A stretch of 64,000 bases of DNA. It comes from Providencia rettgeri (GTDB lineage Bacteria; Pseudomonadota; Gammaproteobacteria; Enterobacterales; Enterobacteriaceae). The translations under genes were made by a program, and so were the position numbers. The stretch lies in the NCBI GenBank assembly GCA_900455085.1, contig UGTZ01000001.1:1518501-1582500 (forward strand), written 5' to 3'. This document shows positions 17,509 to 26,915 of the stretch, one piece after another (positions within the stretch are counted from its first letter, which is position 1; every line of letters starts with the position of its first letter). The notes beneath the pieces were generated by a model, which saw nothing but the letters and a program-made list of their open reading frames with translations, made no database searches and was not told where the DNA came from.

Positions 17509-19584
17509 GTGAAAAATTTAGGTTTATTTCGTTTACATCAGGTTGCCATTTTCACCTTGTTAGCGCTGGCTGTTCAAAACCAATCCATGGCAAATGAACA
17601 AAATAGCGACAAACAAGACTCTTTCGTTGTCAGTGCGCAAGCACTCAAAGTGAATACTGCGCTGCAAGAAACGCCAAAATCTGTTTCGATTATTACGGAA
17701 CAAGATTTGACTATACATGCTCCACAAAAAATTGATGAAGCACTTCGTTATACCTCGGGGGTTGTTGCACAACCTTACGGGGCTGATAATGATACTGATT
17801 GGTTCAAAGTTCGCGGTTTTGATGCCGCAACCTATTTAGATAATAGCCGGTTATATAGAGATGGCTACTATACTTGGTTGCTTGAGCCTTATGGGTTGGA
17901 AAGTATTGAAGTCGTGAAGGGGTCATCAGCCGTTCTCTTTGGCGAATCCACTCCTGGAGGCGCTGTTAATTTAGTAACGAAAAAACCATCTATTAATGCA
18001 AAAAATGAAATATTTTTAGAAGCGGGTAATAACGATCACCAAGCGCTAGGTTTTGATCTTTCTACGGCGTCAGTCGATGCAGGTGCCCGCTACCGTTTAG
18101 TGGGAACGATGAAAAAATCAGATGGGGAACTCAAAGACACAGATAATAAACGTATTTATCTGGCGCCAAGTGCGGCATTTGACTTGTCTGATCAGACTAT
18201 ACTTACGTTAATGGGAACGTATCTGCACGATGATGGTACGCCCACGAATCCTTTTTTCCCAGCAGCGGGAACATTAATTCACTCTAATTATGGCAAAATT
18301 AAACCATCAACCAATTTAGGTGAGCCTGATTACGATAAATATAAGCGAACTCAGTTCTCAGTGGGTTATTTATTAGAACATCAATTTAATGATGAGTGGC
18401 GTTTTGCTCAGCGTGTGAATTATGGTTACAACGACCTAACACTCAGAAGTGTTTATGCTTTCTTTAATGCAGACCCTACCGTGCAGGAATTGGGGCAAGG
18501 TATTGTTTTTCGCGATGGTAAAAACCAAAGTTTTAGTTTTGATAACAATATCGTCGGTGAATGGGATAGTGAGCGGTTTGAAAATACCTTACTTTCGGGT
18601 ATTGAATTCCAATATCATCAAACCAAAGGCGATGAACAGGATAATTATGCTTTTGGTAAAATTAACCCGTGGAAGCCAGTTTATGGGCACTATACCCCAC
18701 TTGACCCATCAAATAACATTCATCGCACTATTGATAAAACACAAGCTAGTATTTATTCACAATACCAAACAAAGCTTGATAGCAAATGGATTGGGGTCGT
18801 TGGTGCACGTTATGATTGGGTAAAAACTGAAAATAAAGCACATAAAAAAGCAGAAGATGAGTCTAGAAATGATGGGCAGATGAGTTTAAATGCGGGTTTA
18901 ATGTATATTGCTGACAATGGCATTTCACCTTATTTAAATTACTCTCAATCTTTTGAAGTTCAATCGACAATCGACCCAACCACCCAAAAACTATATAAAC
19001 CACTTAAAGGTGAGCAATTTGAAGCAGGTATCAAATATACACCTTATTTTATGGATGGTTATTGGAATATTGCTTGGTTCGATATCGAACAAAAAAATGC
19101 GTTAGTCACAACTCCTGAACACCCTGTTGCAACACAAACAGGTGAAGTCACTTCACAAGGTATAGAAACAGAACTATTTGCAAGTGTTACTGATAATTGG
19201 GATATTAAAGCGACATACACTTATACCAATGCGAAAACAGATCAAACAGGTGGTAAGGGACGTAAACAGGCTGGTATGATCCCCAAACATATGGCGACTG
19301 TCTGGACTGACTACGAAATTCCAATCGTGAGTAACCAGTCGTTAAAACTCGGAACTGGTATTCGCTATTATGGTCAATCAAAAGACAACCCAGCGAGCAG
19401 CAACCGTTCTGTTCCTAGTGCGATGCTCTGGGATATGGCCGCGATATATCAATTATCGAATAATTGGCAGTTCCAGTTCAATATGAATAACATTCTCAAT
19501 AAAGAGTATGTTTCATCTTGTGATACCTGGTGCTACTACGGCCAATCGCGTTCATTTGTGTTACAAACAAAGTACACTTGGTAA
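17509..19584 (+). CDS. TonB-dependent ferric hydroxamate-type siderophore receptor
   Basis: A 691-residue outer-membrane receptor of the FhuA/FoxA/FcuA class. It begins with GTG and a signal peptide ending near SMA, followed by a TonB-box-like stretch (DSFVVSAQA), the plug (LQETPKSVSIIT, VRGFDA, VKGSSAVLFGESTPGGAVNLVTKK-type block near residues 145-165) and a beta-barrel ending in the usual aromatic residue (KYTW). The C-terminal CDTWCYYGQSRS pair of cysteines is common in ferrichrome/ferrioxamine receptors. The fhuC-, fhuD- and fhuB-like genes follow in the same direction and a Fur box precedes it, so uptake of a hydroxamate siderophore is likely; the exact ligand is not readable. Confidence 0.88.
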   Translation: MKNLGLFRLHQVAIFTLLALAVQNQSMANEQNSDKQDSFVVSAQALKVNTALQETPKSVSIITEQDLTIHAPQKIDEALRYTSGVVAQPYGADNDTDWFKVRGFDAATYLDNSRLYRDGYYTWLLEPYGLESIEVVKGSSAVLFGESTPGGAVNLVTKKPSINAKNEIFLEAGNNDHQALGFDLSTASVDAGARYRLVGTMKKSDGELKDTDNKRIYLAPSAAFDLSDQTILTLMGTYLHDDGTPTNPFFPAAGTLIHSNYGKIKPSTNLGEPDYDKYKRTQFSVGYLLEHQFNDEWRFAQRVNYGYNDLTLRSVYAFFNADPTVQELGQGIVFRDGKNQSFSFDNNIVGEWDSERFENTLLSGIEFQYHQTKGDEQDNYAFGKINPWKPVYGHYTPLDPSNNIHRTIDKTQASIYSQYQTKLDSKWIGVVGARYDWVKTENKAHKKAEDESRNDGQMSLNAGLMYIADNGISPYLNYSQSFEVQSTIDPTTQKLYKPLKGEQFEAGIKYTPYFMDGYWNIAWFDIEQKNALVTTPEHPVATQTGEVTSQGIETELFASVTDNWDIKATYTYTNAKTDQTGGKGRKQAGMIPKHMATVWTDYEIPIVSNQSLKLGTGIRYYGQSKDNPASSNRSVPSAMLWDMAAIYQLSNNWQFQFNMNNILNKEYVSSCDTWCYYGQSRSFVLQTKYTW

Positions 19585-19632
19585 TTTTAAAAAAGGCATG
19601 CTAATAACCTTGGCATGTCTTGAGTCCTTTCT

Positions 19633-20415
19633 ATGTTTCGATTAACAAATATTAATATCGTTCGCGATCATCGTGCTATTTTATCTATAGATTCGTTAAA
19701 TATACCGACAACAGAACTCACAGTGGTTCTTGGTCATAATGGCTCTGGAAAATCTACACTGGTTAATCTTCTTTCAGGGCAGATGGCACCGGATAGCGGA
19801 CAAATCGATTTAAATGGCATGAGTCTTTCTCGATATAAAACGAAAGAATTAGCGCAGAAAATCGCGTATTTACCACAAAAACTGCCAGCCTCAGCGGGGC
19901 TGTCTGTGAAAGAACTTGTACGGTTAGGTCGTTTTCCGTGGCGAGGTGCACTTGGTCGCTGGCAAGCTGACGATGAAATTATTATCCAGCAAGCAATGGA
20001 AAAAGCGGGAGTTGAGGGGTTTTCTTCGAGCTTAGCAGACAATTTGTCTGGTGGAGAGCGCCAGCGCGCATGGGTTGCCATGTTACTTGCCCAACAATCA
20101 CCGGTTTTAATACTGGATGAACCGACTTCTGCATTAGATATTCACCATCAATACCAGTTAATGAATTTATTGAGTGAGCTTAATAAAGTTCATGGGATTG
20201 GTGTGATTGTGATCCTTCATGACCTCAACCTTTCTCTACGCTACGCAACACACATAGTGGCATTAAAAAAAGGGAAAATAGAATTTGAGGGAAAAAGTGT
20301 TCTTCTTCATGATGAAGCAAGGCTATCGTCACTCTACGATACCCCGATTAAGTTAATACCACACCCTAATTTTCCAGAGTCAGAACATCATAGGGTTGCT
20401 ATCGTATGCGCTTAA
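19633..20415 (+). CDS. fhuC: Ferric siderophore ABC transporter ATPase, FhuC-like
   Basis: A 260-residue ABC ATPase that powers siderophore import. Walker A is GHNGSGKST near residue 34, the Q-loop YLPQKLP near 81, signature LSGGERQRAWVAMLLAQ near 138, Walker B VLILDEPTSALD near 160 and the switch His in VILHDLNLSLRYA near 196. The set is typical of the FepC/FhuC class. It lies 48 bases after the receptor and overlaps fhuD by 10 bases. Confidence 0.9.
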   Translation: MFRLTNINIVRDHRAILSIDSLNIPTTELTVVLGHNGSGKSTLVNLLSGQMAPDSGQIDLNGMSLSRYKTKELAQKIAYLPQKLPASAGLSVKELVRLGRFPWRGALGRWQADDEIIIQQAMEKAGVEGFSSSLADNLSGGERQRAWVAMLLAQQSPVLILDEPTSALDIHHQYQLMNLLSELNKVHGIGVIVILHDLNLSLRYATHIVALKKGKIEFEGKSVLLHDEARLSSLYDTPIKLIPHPNFPESEHHRVAIVCA

Positions 20416-21332
20416 GAATCAATTTGCTTGGCCTTATTTTATTAACAAGTACATTATTATGCTCATTTTATACACGGGCTTATTCTGTTACGGACAGTCG
20501 TGGTATTATCGAGTTCAATTCGCCGCCTCAGCGCGTTGTGGTTTTAGATTGGGATTTACTGGAGCAGCTATTAACCCTTGAAGTTACCCCTATTGGCGCC
20601 ACGGAATTAGAGAGTTACCAGCAATGGGTTGTTGACCCTGTTGTTCCTTCTTCAGTCAAAGAGGTAGGAACCCGGGCTGAGCCTAATTTAGAGCAAATTG
20701 CCGCATTGAAACCTGATGTTATTATTGCAAGTAGCGCGCAAGAAGATTTACTGCCTTTATTGGAAAAAATAGCGCCAGTCGTTTATTTATCAAATTTTGC
20801 ACGCCAAGATGACTCAGGGCTTGTAGCCATTGCGCATTTTAAAACGTTGGCTCGCTTATTTGACAAGACCTCTTTTGCTGATGAATATCTAATGAAAATG
20901 GATAAACGTTTTGCTGAATTAAGATCACAGCTTGAACGAGCTTTTTCCACGAAACCAAATGTTGCTGTTATCCGGTTTTCAAGTTTAAGCACTATTTTTC
21001 TTTATACTGAGAACTCAACGCTAAATTATGTTCTTGAACAGCTTGCATTAAAGCCCGCTATTTTAGTTCCCGCACGTGCTTGGGGAATAGAACAGAGACG
21101 AATAAATTCATTACAGTTTATTAATGATGGGTACGTGTTATATATCAAACCATTTGTAGAAGAAAAAAAACTAAATGATTCTATTTTATGGCAGTCGATG
21201 CCCTTTGTTAAACAAGGGCGGATAAATAGTGTTCGTCCCGTTTGGAATTATGGTGGTGTATTTTCCTTGCAATTAATGGCGGAAGCATTAACAGAAAGCT
21301 TATTACAGGTTGCTCCTCATAATGACAACTAA
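20406..21332 (+). CDS. fhuD: Periplasmic siderophore-binding protein, FhuD-like
   Basis: A 308-residue class III periplasmic binding protein: an N-terminal signal peptide (hydrophobic core LLGLILLTSTLLCS), RVVVLDWDLLEQLLTL as first strand/helix, a long linker helix around residues 150-180, and VYLSNFARQD-type second lobe. FhuD captures ferric hydroxamates in the periplasm and delivers them to FhuB. The reading frame overlaps fhuC by 10 bases and fhuB by 11, so the three are co-translated. Confidence 0.87.
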   Translation: MRLRINLLGLILLTSTLLCSFYTRAYSVTDSRGIIEFNSPPQRVVVLDWDLLEQLLTLEVTPIGATELESYQQWVVDPVVPSSVKEVGTRAEPNLEQIAALKPDVIIASSAQEDLLPLLEKIAPVVYLSNFARQDDSGLVAIAHFKTLARLFDKTSFADEYLMKMDKRFAELRSQLERAFSTKPNVAVIRFSSLSTIFLYTENSTLNYVLEQLALKPAILVPARAWGIEQRRINSLQFINDGYVLYIKPFVEEKKLNDSILWQSMPFVKQGRINSVRPVWNYGGVFSLQLMAEALTESLLQVAPHNDN

Positions 21333-23292
21333 ACAGTACTCAATACCTTTTTTTGTATTAATGGTGTTTGCGCTGATTAATCTTCAGCTCGAACCTGGGG
21401 TTATACTCAGTCAGCAATTATTTTTAATTATTCATCCTGCTTCAGCCGATACATTTGCTGATTATTTTTATTTATATGGCCAATTACCACGCCTTGCTAT
21501 GGCATTATTAGTGGGCGCGACTTTTGGTTTATTGGGCAGTTTGATGCAGCAATTAACACAAAATAATCTTACTTCACCACTGACATTAGGTTCATCATCC
21601 GGTGCTTGGTTAGCATTAGTGGTAGTCAATATTTGGTTTAGTAATGAGATTGGGTTATATCAAACGCTAGCTGCGATGGTGGGAGCATTACTTGCATTTG
21701 GGTTGGTAATATTAATTGCAGGTATTCGCAATATGACAGGCATTCCGTTAGTTGTTTCGGGAATGGTCATCAATATTTTGTTTGGTGCTATAGCAACTGC
21801 ATTAATTACATTAAATTCTCAATTTGCACAAAACATTTTTATGTGGGGAGCTGGAAATCTAGCGCAAGATGGCTGGCAAAAAGTGGTTGGTTTATTACCT
21901 TTATTGTTCCCTATCATTATTATTATCTGTTTTGCACCTCGTATTTTGACATTATTGAAATTAGGTCATGAGGGGGCTAAAGCTCGTGGCTTATCCGTTT
22001 TACCTACTTTCTTGTTTTTTATTGTTTTAGCATCTTGGTTAGTGGCGGCGACTATTTCAACTGTAGGGGTTATTAGTTTTATTGGTTTATTAGCCCCAAA
22101 TATAGTACGGCGAATGGGTAATATGAGTGCAAGGCAAGAGTTATTAAACAGTGCAGTTGTAGGCGCTATTTTATTGCTTCTTGCAGACAGCGGGGCTATC
22201 GCACTAACAAACTACCTTAATATTGTGGTTCCTACGGGGGTAATGACTGCTGCTATTGGTGCTCCTTTATTGATCTGGTTTAGCCGCCGAGCAATGACAG
22301 CCCAAGATCAATTATCGATAGGTCTATTACCAACAAAAATAATACTTTCCAAAACCACGGTATGTATTCTTATTTTATTGTTAGCAAGTGGAGTTGTATT
22401 TTCACTTTGCTTACAAACGAATGGTGAACAATATTATTGGCAACTGCCATCAAGTTTTCAATGGGATATTAAATGGCCTCGTTTATTAGCGGCTATATTC
22501 TCTGGCTTAGCATTGAGTATTGCAGGCGTTTTATTACAAAGAATTATTTATAACCCGTTGGCCAGCCCAGATATTTTAGGGGTTTCTTCAGGTGCTACAG
22601 CGGCACTTGTTCTATTTAGTTTACTATTAGGCACTGCTATTCAAACCTCATTTTGGGGTATTGCTTTAATCGGGAGCCTGATTGTATTAGGGATATTGTT
22701 GTACCTAGGTAAGCGACACCAATACGCACCAGCAAGCTTAATTTTGACAGGGATCTGCCTAACGGCAACGTTAGAAGCTTTTGTTCAGTTCTTTTTAGCT
22801 CAAGGTACATTGAGTAGCTATCGGATATTATTATGGCTTTCAGGGTCAACTTATCGTGTGGAAGGGCAACAGGCCATTATTTTTTCAATCAGTATTGTTG
22901 TGTTAGCTATATTAGCGATCACGTTAAATCGTTGGCTAGTTTTATTATCAATTAGTCGGTCATTTGCACAGGGAAGAGGACTAAATTCACAATTAGCGAC
23001 TATATTGCTATTAATCTTAGTTGCATTATTGTGTGCTTTTGTCACTTCTACTGTTGGCCCTATTGCATTTCTTGGTTTAGTTGCACCCCATATGGCTTTT
23101 TTAGTTGGCGCTAAAAAGGCGAAACAACAACTTATTATTAGTGGGTTGATCGGCAGTATATTAATGGTTTGGGCAGATTGGTTAGGACAAATTATTATTT
23201 ATCCAACACAGATAGCTGCTGGAATATTTGTCGCCATTTTAGGTGGCGGGTATTTTTTATTGCTGATGGCGATGAATAAAATCAAGTCATAA
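21322..23292 (+). CDS. fhuB: Siderophore ABC transporter permease, FhuB-like (double-length)
   Basis: A 656-residue inner-membrane permease made of two fused FecCD-type halves, as in E. coli FhuB (660). Each half carries the family motifs: RLAMALLVGATFGLLGSLMQQLTQNNLTSP-type block near residue 50 and again RLLAAIFSGLALSIAGVLLQRIIYNPLASPD near 390, and the ATPase-contact loops GVISFIGLLAPNIVRR and GPIAFLGLVAPHMA. I take the ATG at 21322 rather than a TTG four codons earlier. The double-length permease is the strongest sign that this is an Fhu system rather than a Fep/Btu type. Confidence 0.92.
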   Translation: MTTKQYSIPFFVLMVFALINLQLEPGVILSQQLFLIIHPASADTFADYFYLYGQLPRLAMALLVGATFGLLGSLMQQLTQNNLTSPLTLGSSSGAWLALVVVNIWFSNEIGLYQTLAAMVGALLAFGLVILIAGIRNMTGIPLVVSGMVINILFGAIATALITLNSQFAQNIFMWGAGNLAQDGWQKVVGLLPLLFPIIIIICFAPRILTLLKLGHEGAKARGLSVLPTFLFFIVLASWLVAATISTVGVISFIGLLAPNIVRRMGNMSARQELLNSAVVGAILLLLADSGAIALTNYLNIVVPTGVMTAAIGAPLLIWFSRRAMTAQDQLSIGLLPTKIILSKTTVCILILLLASGVVFSLCLQTNGEQYYWQLPSSFQWDIKWPRLLAAIFSGLALSIAGVLLQRIIYNPLASPDILGVSSGATAALVLFSLLLGTAIQTSFWGIALIGSLIVLGILLYLGKRHQYAPASLILTGICLTATLEAFVQFFLAQGTLSSYRILLWLSGSTYRVEGQQAIIFSISIVVLAILAITLNRWLVLLSISRSFAQGRGLNSQLATILLLILVALLCAFVTSTVGPIAFLGLVAPHMAFLVGAKKAKQQLIISGLIGSILMVWADWLGQIIIYPTQIAAGIFVAILGGGYFLLLMAMNKIKS

Positions 23293-23306
23293 TTTATGGT
23301 GTAAAT

Positions 23307-23468
23307 ATGGCTAACCAAATCGCTACTCAAAAAGACCTAACTAATATTGATAAGTCAGGTCATATCGCGATAGCCATAAAAAAAGATAAATACGAAAAGA
23401 AAATAGTAGTATTTATCTTATCCGTATTATTTCAATACCACAGCCCCAGAATGGCAGTAAAAAGGTGA
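23307..23468 (+). CDS. Small 53-aa ORF after fhuB
   Basis: An ATG 14 bases after the fhuB stop opens a 53-codon frame (start MANQIATQKDLTN, end RMAVKR) with lysine-rich middle and one short hydrophobic stretch. It has no clear ribosome site and no recognised relatives; it may be a truncated gene or chance. Confidence 0.25.
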   Translation: MANQIATQKDLTNIDKSGHIAIAIKKDKYEKKIVVFILSVLFQYHSPRMAVKR

Positions 23469-23469
23469 G

Positions 23470-24450
23470 TTAAGTTGAGCCACGCTCAATTAATTGCCAT
23501 TCGAGGATTTCATGGCTGTCATCGAGTTGCGGGTGCTTAATTTTATTGAGTAGCAGTTGAACGCTACGGATGCCAAATTGATGCATCGGCTGTACAATAG
23601 TACTTAATGGCGGCGTGGTTACTTGACCGAAGGGCACACCATCAAACCCTAACACGGCAATATCATTGGGAATATGCAACCCCTGCTGATGTAAAACACT
23701 CATTGCACCGCCTGCGATGACATCAGAAATCGCGAATACGGCATCGGGTTTGGGCGCATTTTGCAGTAACTTTTCCATGGCCTTCGCCCCCGCGGTGTAA
23801 TCTAATTCTTCTACATATTCGATTTTACAATACTCAAAGCCAAGTTCAGCGAGCGCCTTTCGATACCCTTGTTCCCGTTGTTGCGAATAGAGGTAACGCA
23901 TATCACTGTTAATTAATGCAATGCGTTGGCGATTTTTCGTTGCTAAATGATAAACGCCAGCGCTAGCGGCTTGTGAATTATCAATAGTAACCGAAGAAGC
24001 ACGAAATTCTGGATCTCCCTCACCACACTGTACCCACGGAAAATCCCCAATCATATCAGTAAGTCCAGGCAAACAACTCACTGCATCCATAGTGATGACG
24101 CCATCAACAACCTTACCTCTGAGTAAACTCAGATAAGCGGATTCACGTGTTGGATTGGATTCAGAATTACATAACAAAATATGATAGCCGTGGCGTTCCG
24201 CTTCTTCTTCAATACCTCGTACAACGAGTGAACAAAAGGGGTTAGTGATATTAGACACCAACACCAATAGCATACGACTACGCGAGGTACGTAGTTGGCG
24301 CGCTAATAAATTAGGCTGATAATTACACTGAGCGATGGCGGCGAGAACTTTATCGCGAGTTGCGGGTTTGACAATATGTTGATCATTCAATACCCGTGAA
24401 ACCGTTGCGGCAGAGACTCCTGCGATTTTCGCCACTTTTTCTATCGACAT
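23470..24450 (-). CDS. LacI-family repressor of the adjacent sugar locus
   Basis: A 326-residue LacI-family regulator with the helix-turn-helix MSIEKVAKIAGVSAATVSRVL, hinge NYQPNLLARQLR and a sugar-binding-type effector domain (LVSNITNPF near 68, AVLGFDGVPFGQVTTPPLSTI near 265, close to the CytR/PurR style). It diverges from the GNAT-led operon; two near-identical palindromes lie in the 269-base gap, so it very probably autoregulates and controls that operon. Effector unknown. Confidence 0.88.
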   Translation of the reverse strand: MSIEKVAKIAGVSAATVSRVLNDQHIVKPATRDKVLAAIAQCNYQPNLLARQLRTSRSRMLLVLVSNITNPFCSLVVRGIEEEAERHGYHILLCNSESNPTRESAYLSLLRGKVVDGVITMDAVSCLPGLTDMIGDFPWVQCGEGDPEFRASSVTIDNSQAASAGVYHLATKNRQRIALINSDMRYLYSQQREQGYRKALAELGFEYCKIEYVEELDYTAGAKAMEKLLQNAPKPDAVFAISDVIAGGAMSVLHQQGLHIPNDIAVLGFDGVPFGQVTTPPLSTIVQPMHQFGIRSVQLLLNKIKHPQLDDSHEILEWQLIERGST

Positions 24451-24616
24451 TGTTCACTTTTCCTTTTGTCTATTGCCATGCACAGTATGCAACATCGTGA
24501 TGAAAAGTACGATTGATACAAGCAACTTGTGATGCAGATTGCAAATTTACCTTTTAGGTCATTATTGAACCATTCAGCTAGTTGCTGAAAGAAACAATTT
24601 GGCTATATTTTATAAA

Positions 24617-24630
24617 TGAAATCGATTTCA
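24617..24630. promoter_or_regulatory. LacI-type operator 1
   Basis: TGAAATCGATTTCA is a perfect 14-bp palindrome with the CG centre typical for LacI-family operators, in the gap between the regulator and the sugar operon. Confidence 0.75.
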
Positions 24631-24637
24631 GTAAAAA

Positions 24638-24651
24638 TGTAATCGATTTCA
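24638..24651. promoter_or_regulatory. LacI-type operator 2
   Basis: TGTAATCGATTTCA differs from the first operator by one base and is exactly 21 bp from it centre to centre, two helical turns, so two repressor dimers would bind the same face of the DNA. Confidence 0.72.
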
Positions 24652-24719
24652 TTTTGGAGTTTAGCTGCCATTTAGTGAAAAGCCTCATTTTATAAACAAT
24701 AAAACATGAGAGGTAATGA

Positions 24720-25637
24720 ATGGATATACAACTACAGCTTGCGAAATACACTGATCGGAGTGAAGTCGCGCATTTGATTTATCACTCAACGAATGTCTGG
24801 TATCAGCAACATGGTTTAGGCGCAATATTTCAGTCTGCGCCTGAAGAGTGCCACTTATTTGTTGATGTATACCAACAACTTGATCCTGACTACCACTGGG
24901 TAGCCCGTGATCCACAACTTAATATTCTTGGCTCGTGTTTTTTTCACCCACGTGAAACCCATTTGGGCCTTGGGATTATGAATGTCCATCCCGATGCATT
25001 CGGACAGGGTATTGCAAAGAAATTATTGTCCAAAGCGGATGAATTAGCAGGAAATTTACCCATTCGCTTAATTTCAAGTGCCCTGAATTTAGACTCTTAT
25101 TCTCTTTATCGCCGTGGCGGTTTTACACCTTACGCAATATACCAAGACATGGTGATTTCAGTACCCGAGCAAGGTGTAAATTTCCCTCGTTTGACCGAAG
25201 GAATTGTGCGAGATGCTCGAACCGAGGACTTACCAGCTATTTTACAATTGGAAGCGGATTTATTGGGTATTAGCCGTCAGCGGGATATTGAATATTTTTT
25301 GAATGACACTAGCGGGTTATGGCGAATTGCAGTCTGGGAGCATAACCAGTGCATCGAAGGTTATCTTGCCTCTATCGCACATCCCGCATCGAGGATGTTA
25401 GGACCCGGTTGCAGCTATCGTGATGAGGTAGCACTGGATTTACTCGGTTGGATGTTAGACAAACATCATCGTGGTGCGATGCCAGTCGTTTTAGTTCCCG
25501 TAGAGCGAAATGCACTGTGCCAAGCGCTATTGCGATGGGGCGGTCTAATTTGTGAACTGCATCTTGCGCAAGCCAAAGGTTATGCGCAGAAACCAAGCGG
25601 CGTGGTTATGCCGTCCTTTTTACCTGAAAGTGGCTAA
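24720..25637 (+). CDS. Two-domain GNAT-family N-acetyltransferase
   Basis: A 305-residue protein with two GNAT folds. The first half shows the acetyl-CoA loop pattern around MNVHPDAFGQGIAKKLL (residues 89-105), with V-x-P-x-x-x-x-x-G-I-A. The second half (about 160-300) is a weaker repeat (DARTEDLPAILQLEADLLG then a degenerate loop). A GAGAGG ribosome site precedes the ATG. Substrate unknown. Being first in an operon of sugar dehydrogenases and a permease, it may acetylate a sugar or amino-sugar intermediate, a role that is pure context inference. Confidence 0.75.
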   Translation: MDIQLQLAKYTDRSEVAHLIYHSTNVWYQQHGLGAIFQSAPEECHLFVDVYQQLDPDYHWVARDPQLNILGSCFFHPRETHLGLGIMNVHPDAFGQGIAKKLLSKADELAGNLPIRLISSALNLDSYSLYRRGGFTPYAIYQDMVISVPEQGVNFPRLTEGIVRDARTEDLPAILQLEADLLGISRQRDIEYFLNDTSGLWRIAVWEHNQCIEGYLASIAHPASRMLGPGCSYRDEVALDLLGWMLDKHHRGAMPVVLVPVERNALCQALLRWGGLICELHLAQAKGYAQKPSGVVMPSFLPESG

Positions 25638-25664
25638 TAAAGAATAGAAATTATTGGGGGTCTT

Positions 25665-26914
25665 ATGGGTACAAATAGTCTTACTCAAGGTGGTAAAAAT
25701 ACTGCCCATGTATGGGTAGTACCGCGATTGGCGTTAATGATGTTCCTTCAATTTTTTGTGTGGGGGGCATGGTATGTCACGCTAGGGTTGTCATGGGGAA
25801 ATATGGTTTATCAGCAATTATTGGTGATGCCTATTCGACAGGGCCCATCGCCTCTATTTTATCTCCTTTTGTACTAGGGATGGTAGTTGACCGTTTTTTT
25901 GCATCACAAAAAGTGCTTGGCGTGCTGCATCTCATTGGTGCCGGTTTGTTATGGATGATCCCAAGTTACTTTACGGGGGACCATAGCGGTCTGTTATGGA
26001 TAATCTTTGGTTATATGCTTTGCTATATGCCAACTATTGCTCTTAGTAACAACGTTGCCTTTTATAGTTTACCGAACAGTGAGAAAGCGTTCCCAGTTGT
26101 GCGTGCATTCGGTACATTTGGTTGGATTGTTGCGGGGCTGATTGTCGGTTCAACAGGGTTATCAGATAGTACAGAAATTTTCACCTTGGCGGCAGCGGCT
26201 TCGTTGGTACTAGCGATTTACAGCTTTACATTACCACACACGCCAGCACCAGAGCGTGGTAAACCTGTTGCGATGCGCGACTTGTTATGTGCGGATGCGT
26301 TTGCCATGCTTAAGCAACGTCATTTCTTAGTTTTCATCATTTGTGCAATGCTGATCTCCATCCCATTGGCGGCTTACTATGCCTATGCGGCGCCATTTGT
26401 TGCAGCGACAGGGTTTACTAACGTTGGTGGCGTGATGTCTTTAGGGCAGATGTCAGAACTGTTCTTTATGTTATTGATACCCTTCTTCTTTGCACGTCTT
26501 GGCATTAAAGTGATGTTACTCATTGGGATGCTGTCTTGGTGCTTACGTTATGTCATGTTTGCCTTAGGGATCGCTGAAGAACTGCGCTGGATGATTTATA
26601 TCGGCATTTTCTTACATGGTATGTGCTATGACTTCTTCTTTGTTATTGGTTTTATCTATACAGACAAAGTTGCTGGCGAGAAAGTAAAAGGGCAGGCGCA
26701 GAGCTTGTTGGTTTTGTTTACCTATGGCGTGGGGATGTTAATTGGTTCACAAATCAGTGGCATGCTGTTCAATAGCATTGTTACAACGGAAGGCGCAGCG
26801 GCTCTGCCACAATGGCAAAGTTTCTGGTGGTACCCAGCGATAGGTGCGTTACTGATTGCCGCATTGTTCTTCTTCGCGTTCAACTATAAAGAAAAGCCAG
26901 TGGAGGGGAAATAA
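25665..26914 (+). pseudogene. MFS transporter, NupG/nucleoside-symporter type, frameshifted
   Basis: A 12-helix sugar/nucleoside-type MFS permease. The ATG at 25665 (GGGGG ribosome site) encodes MFLQFFVWGAWYVTLG, the family's helix 1, then the frame runs into a stop at 25877. The rest of the protein (KYGLSAIIGDAYSTGPIASI, with the large C-terminal body to 26914) lies in the -1 frame, which is open from 25712. One missing base between about 25786 and 25792 accounts for it; a restored protein has about 416 residues. Body motifs such as GFIYTDKVAGEKVKGQAQSL match the NupG/XapB-like group seen with Gfo/Idh/MocA genes. It overlaps the operon logic as importer for the sugar substrate. Confidence 0.82.
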
Positions 26915-26915
26915 G

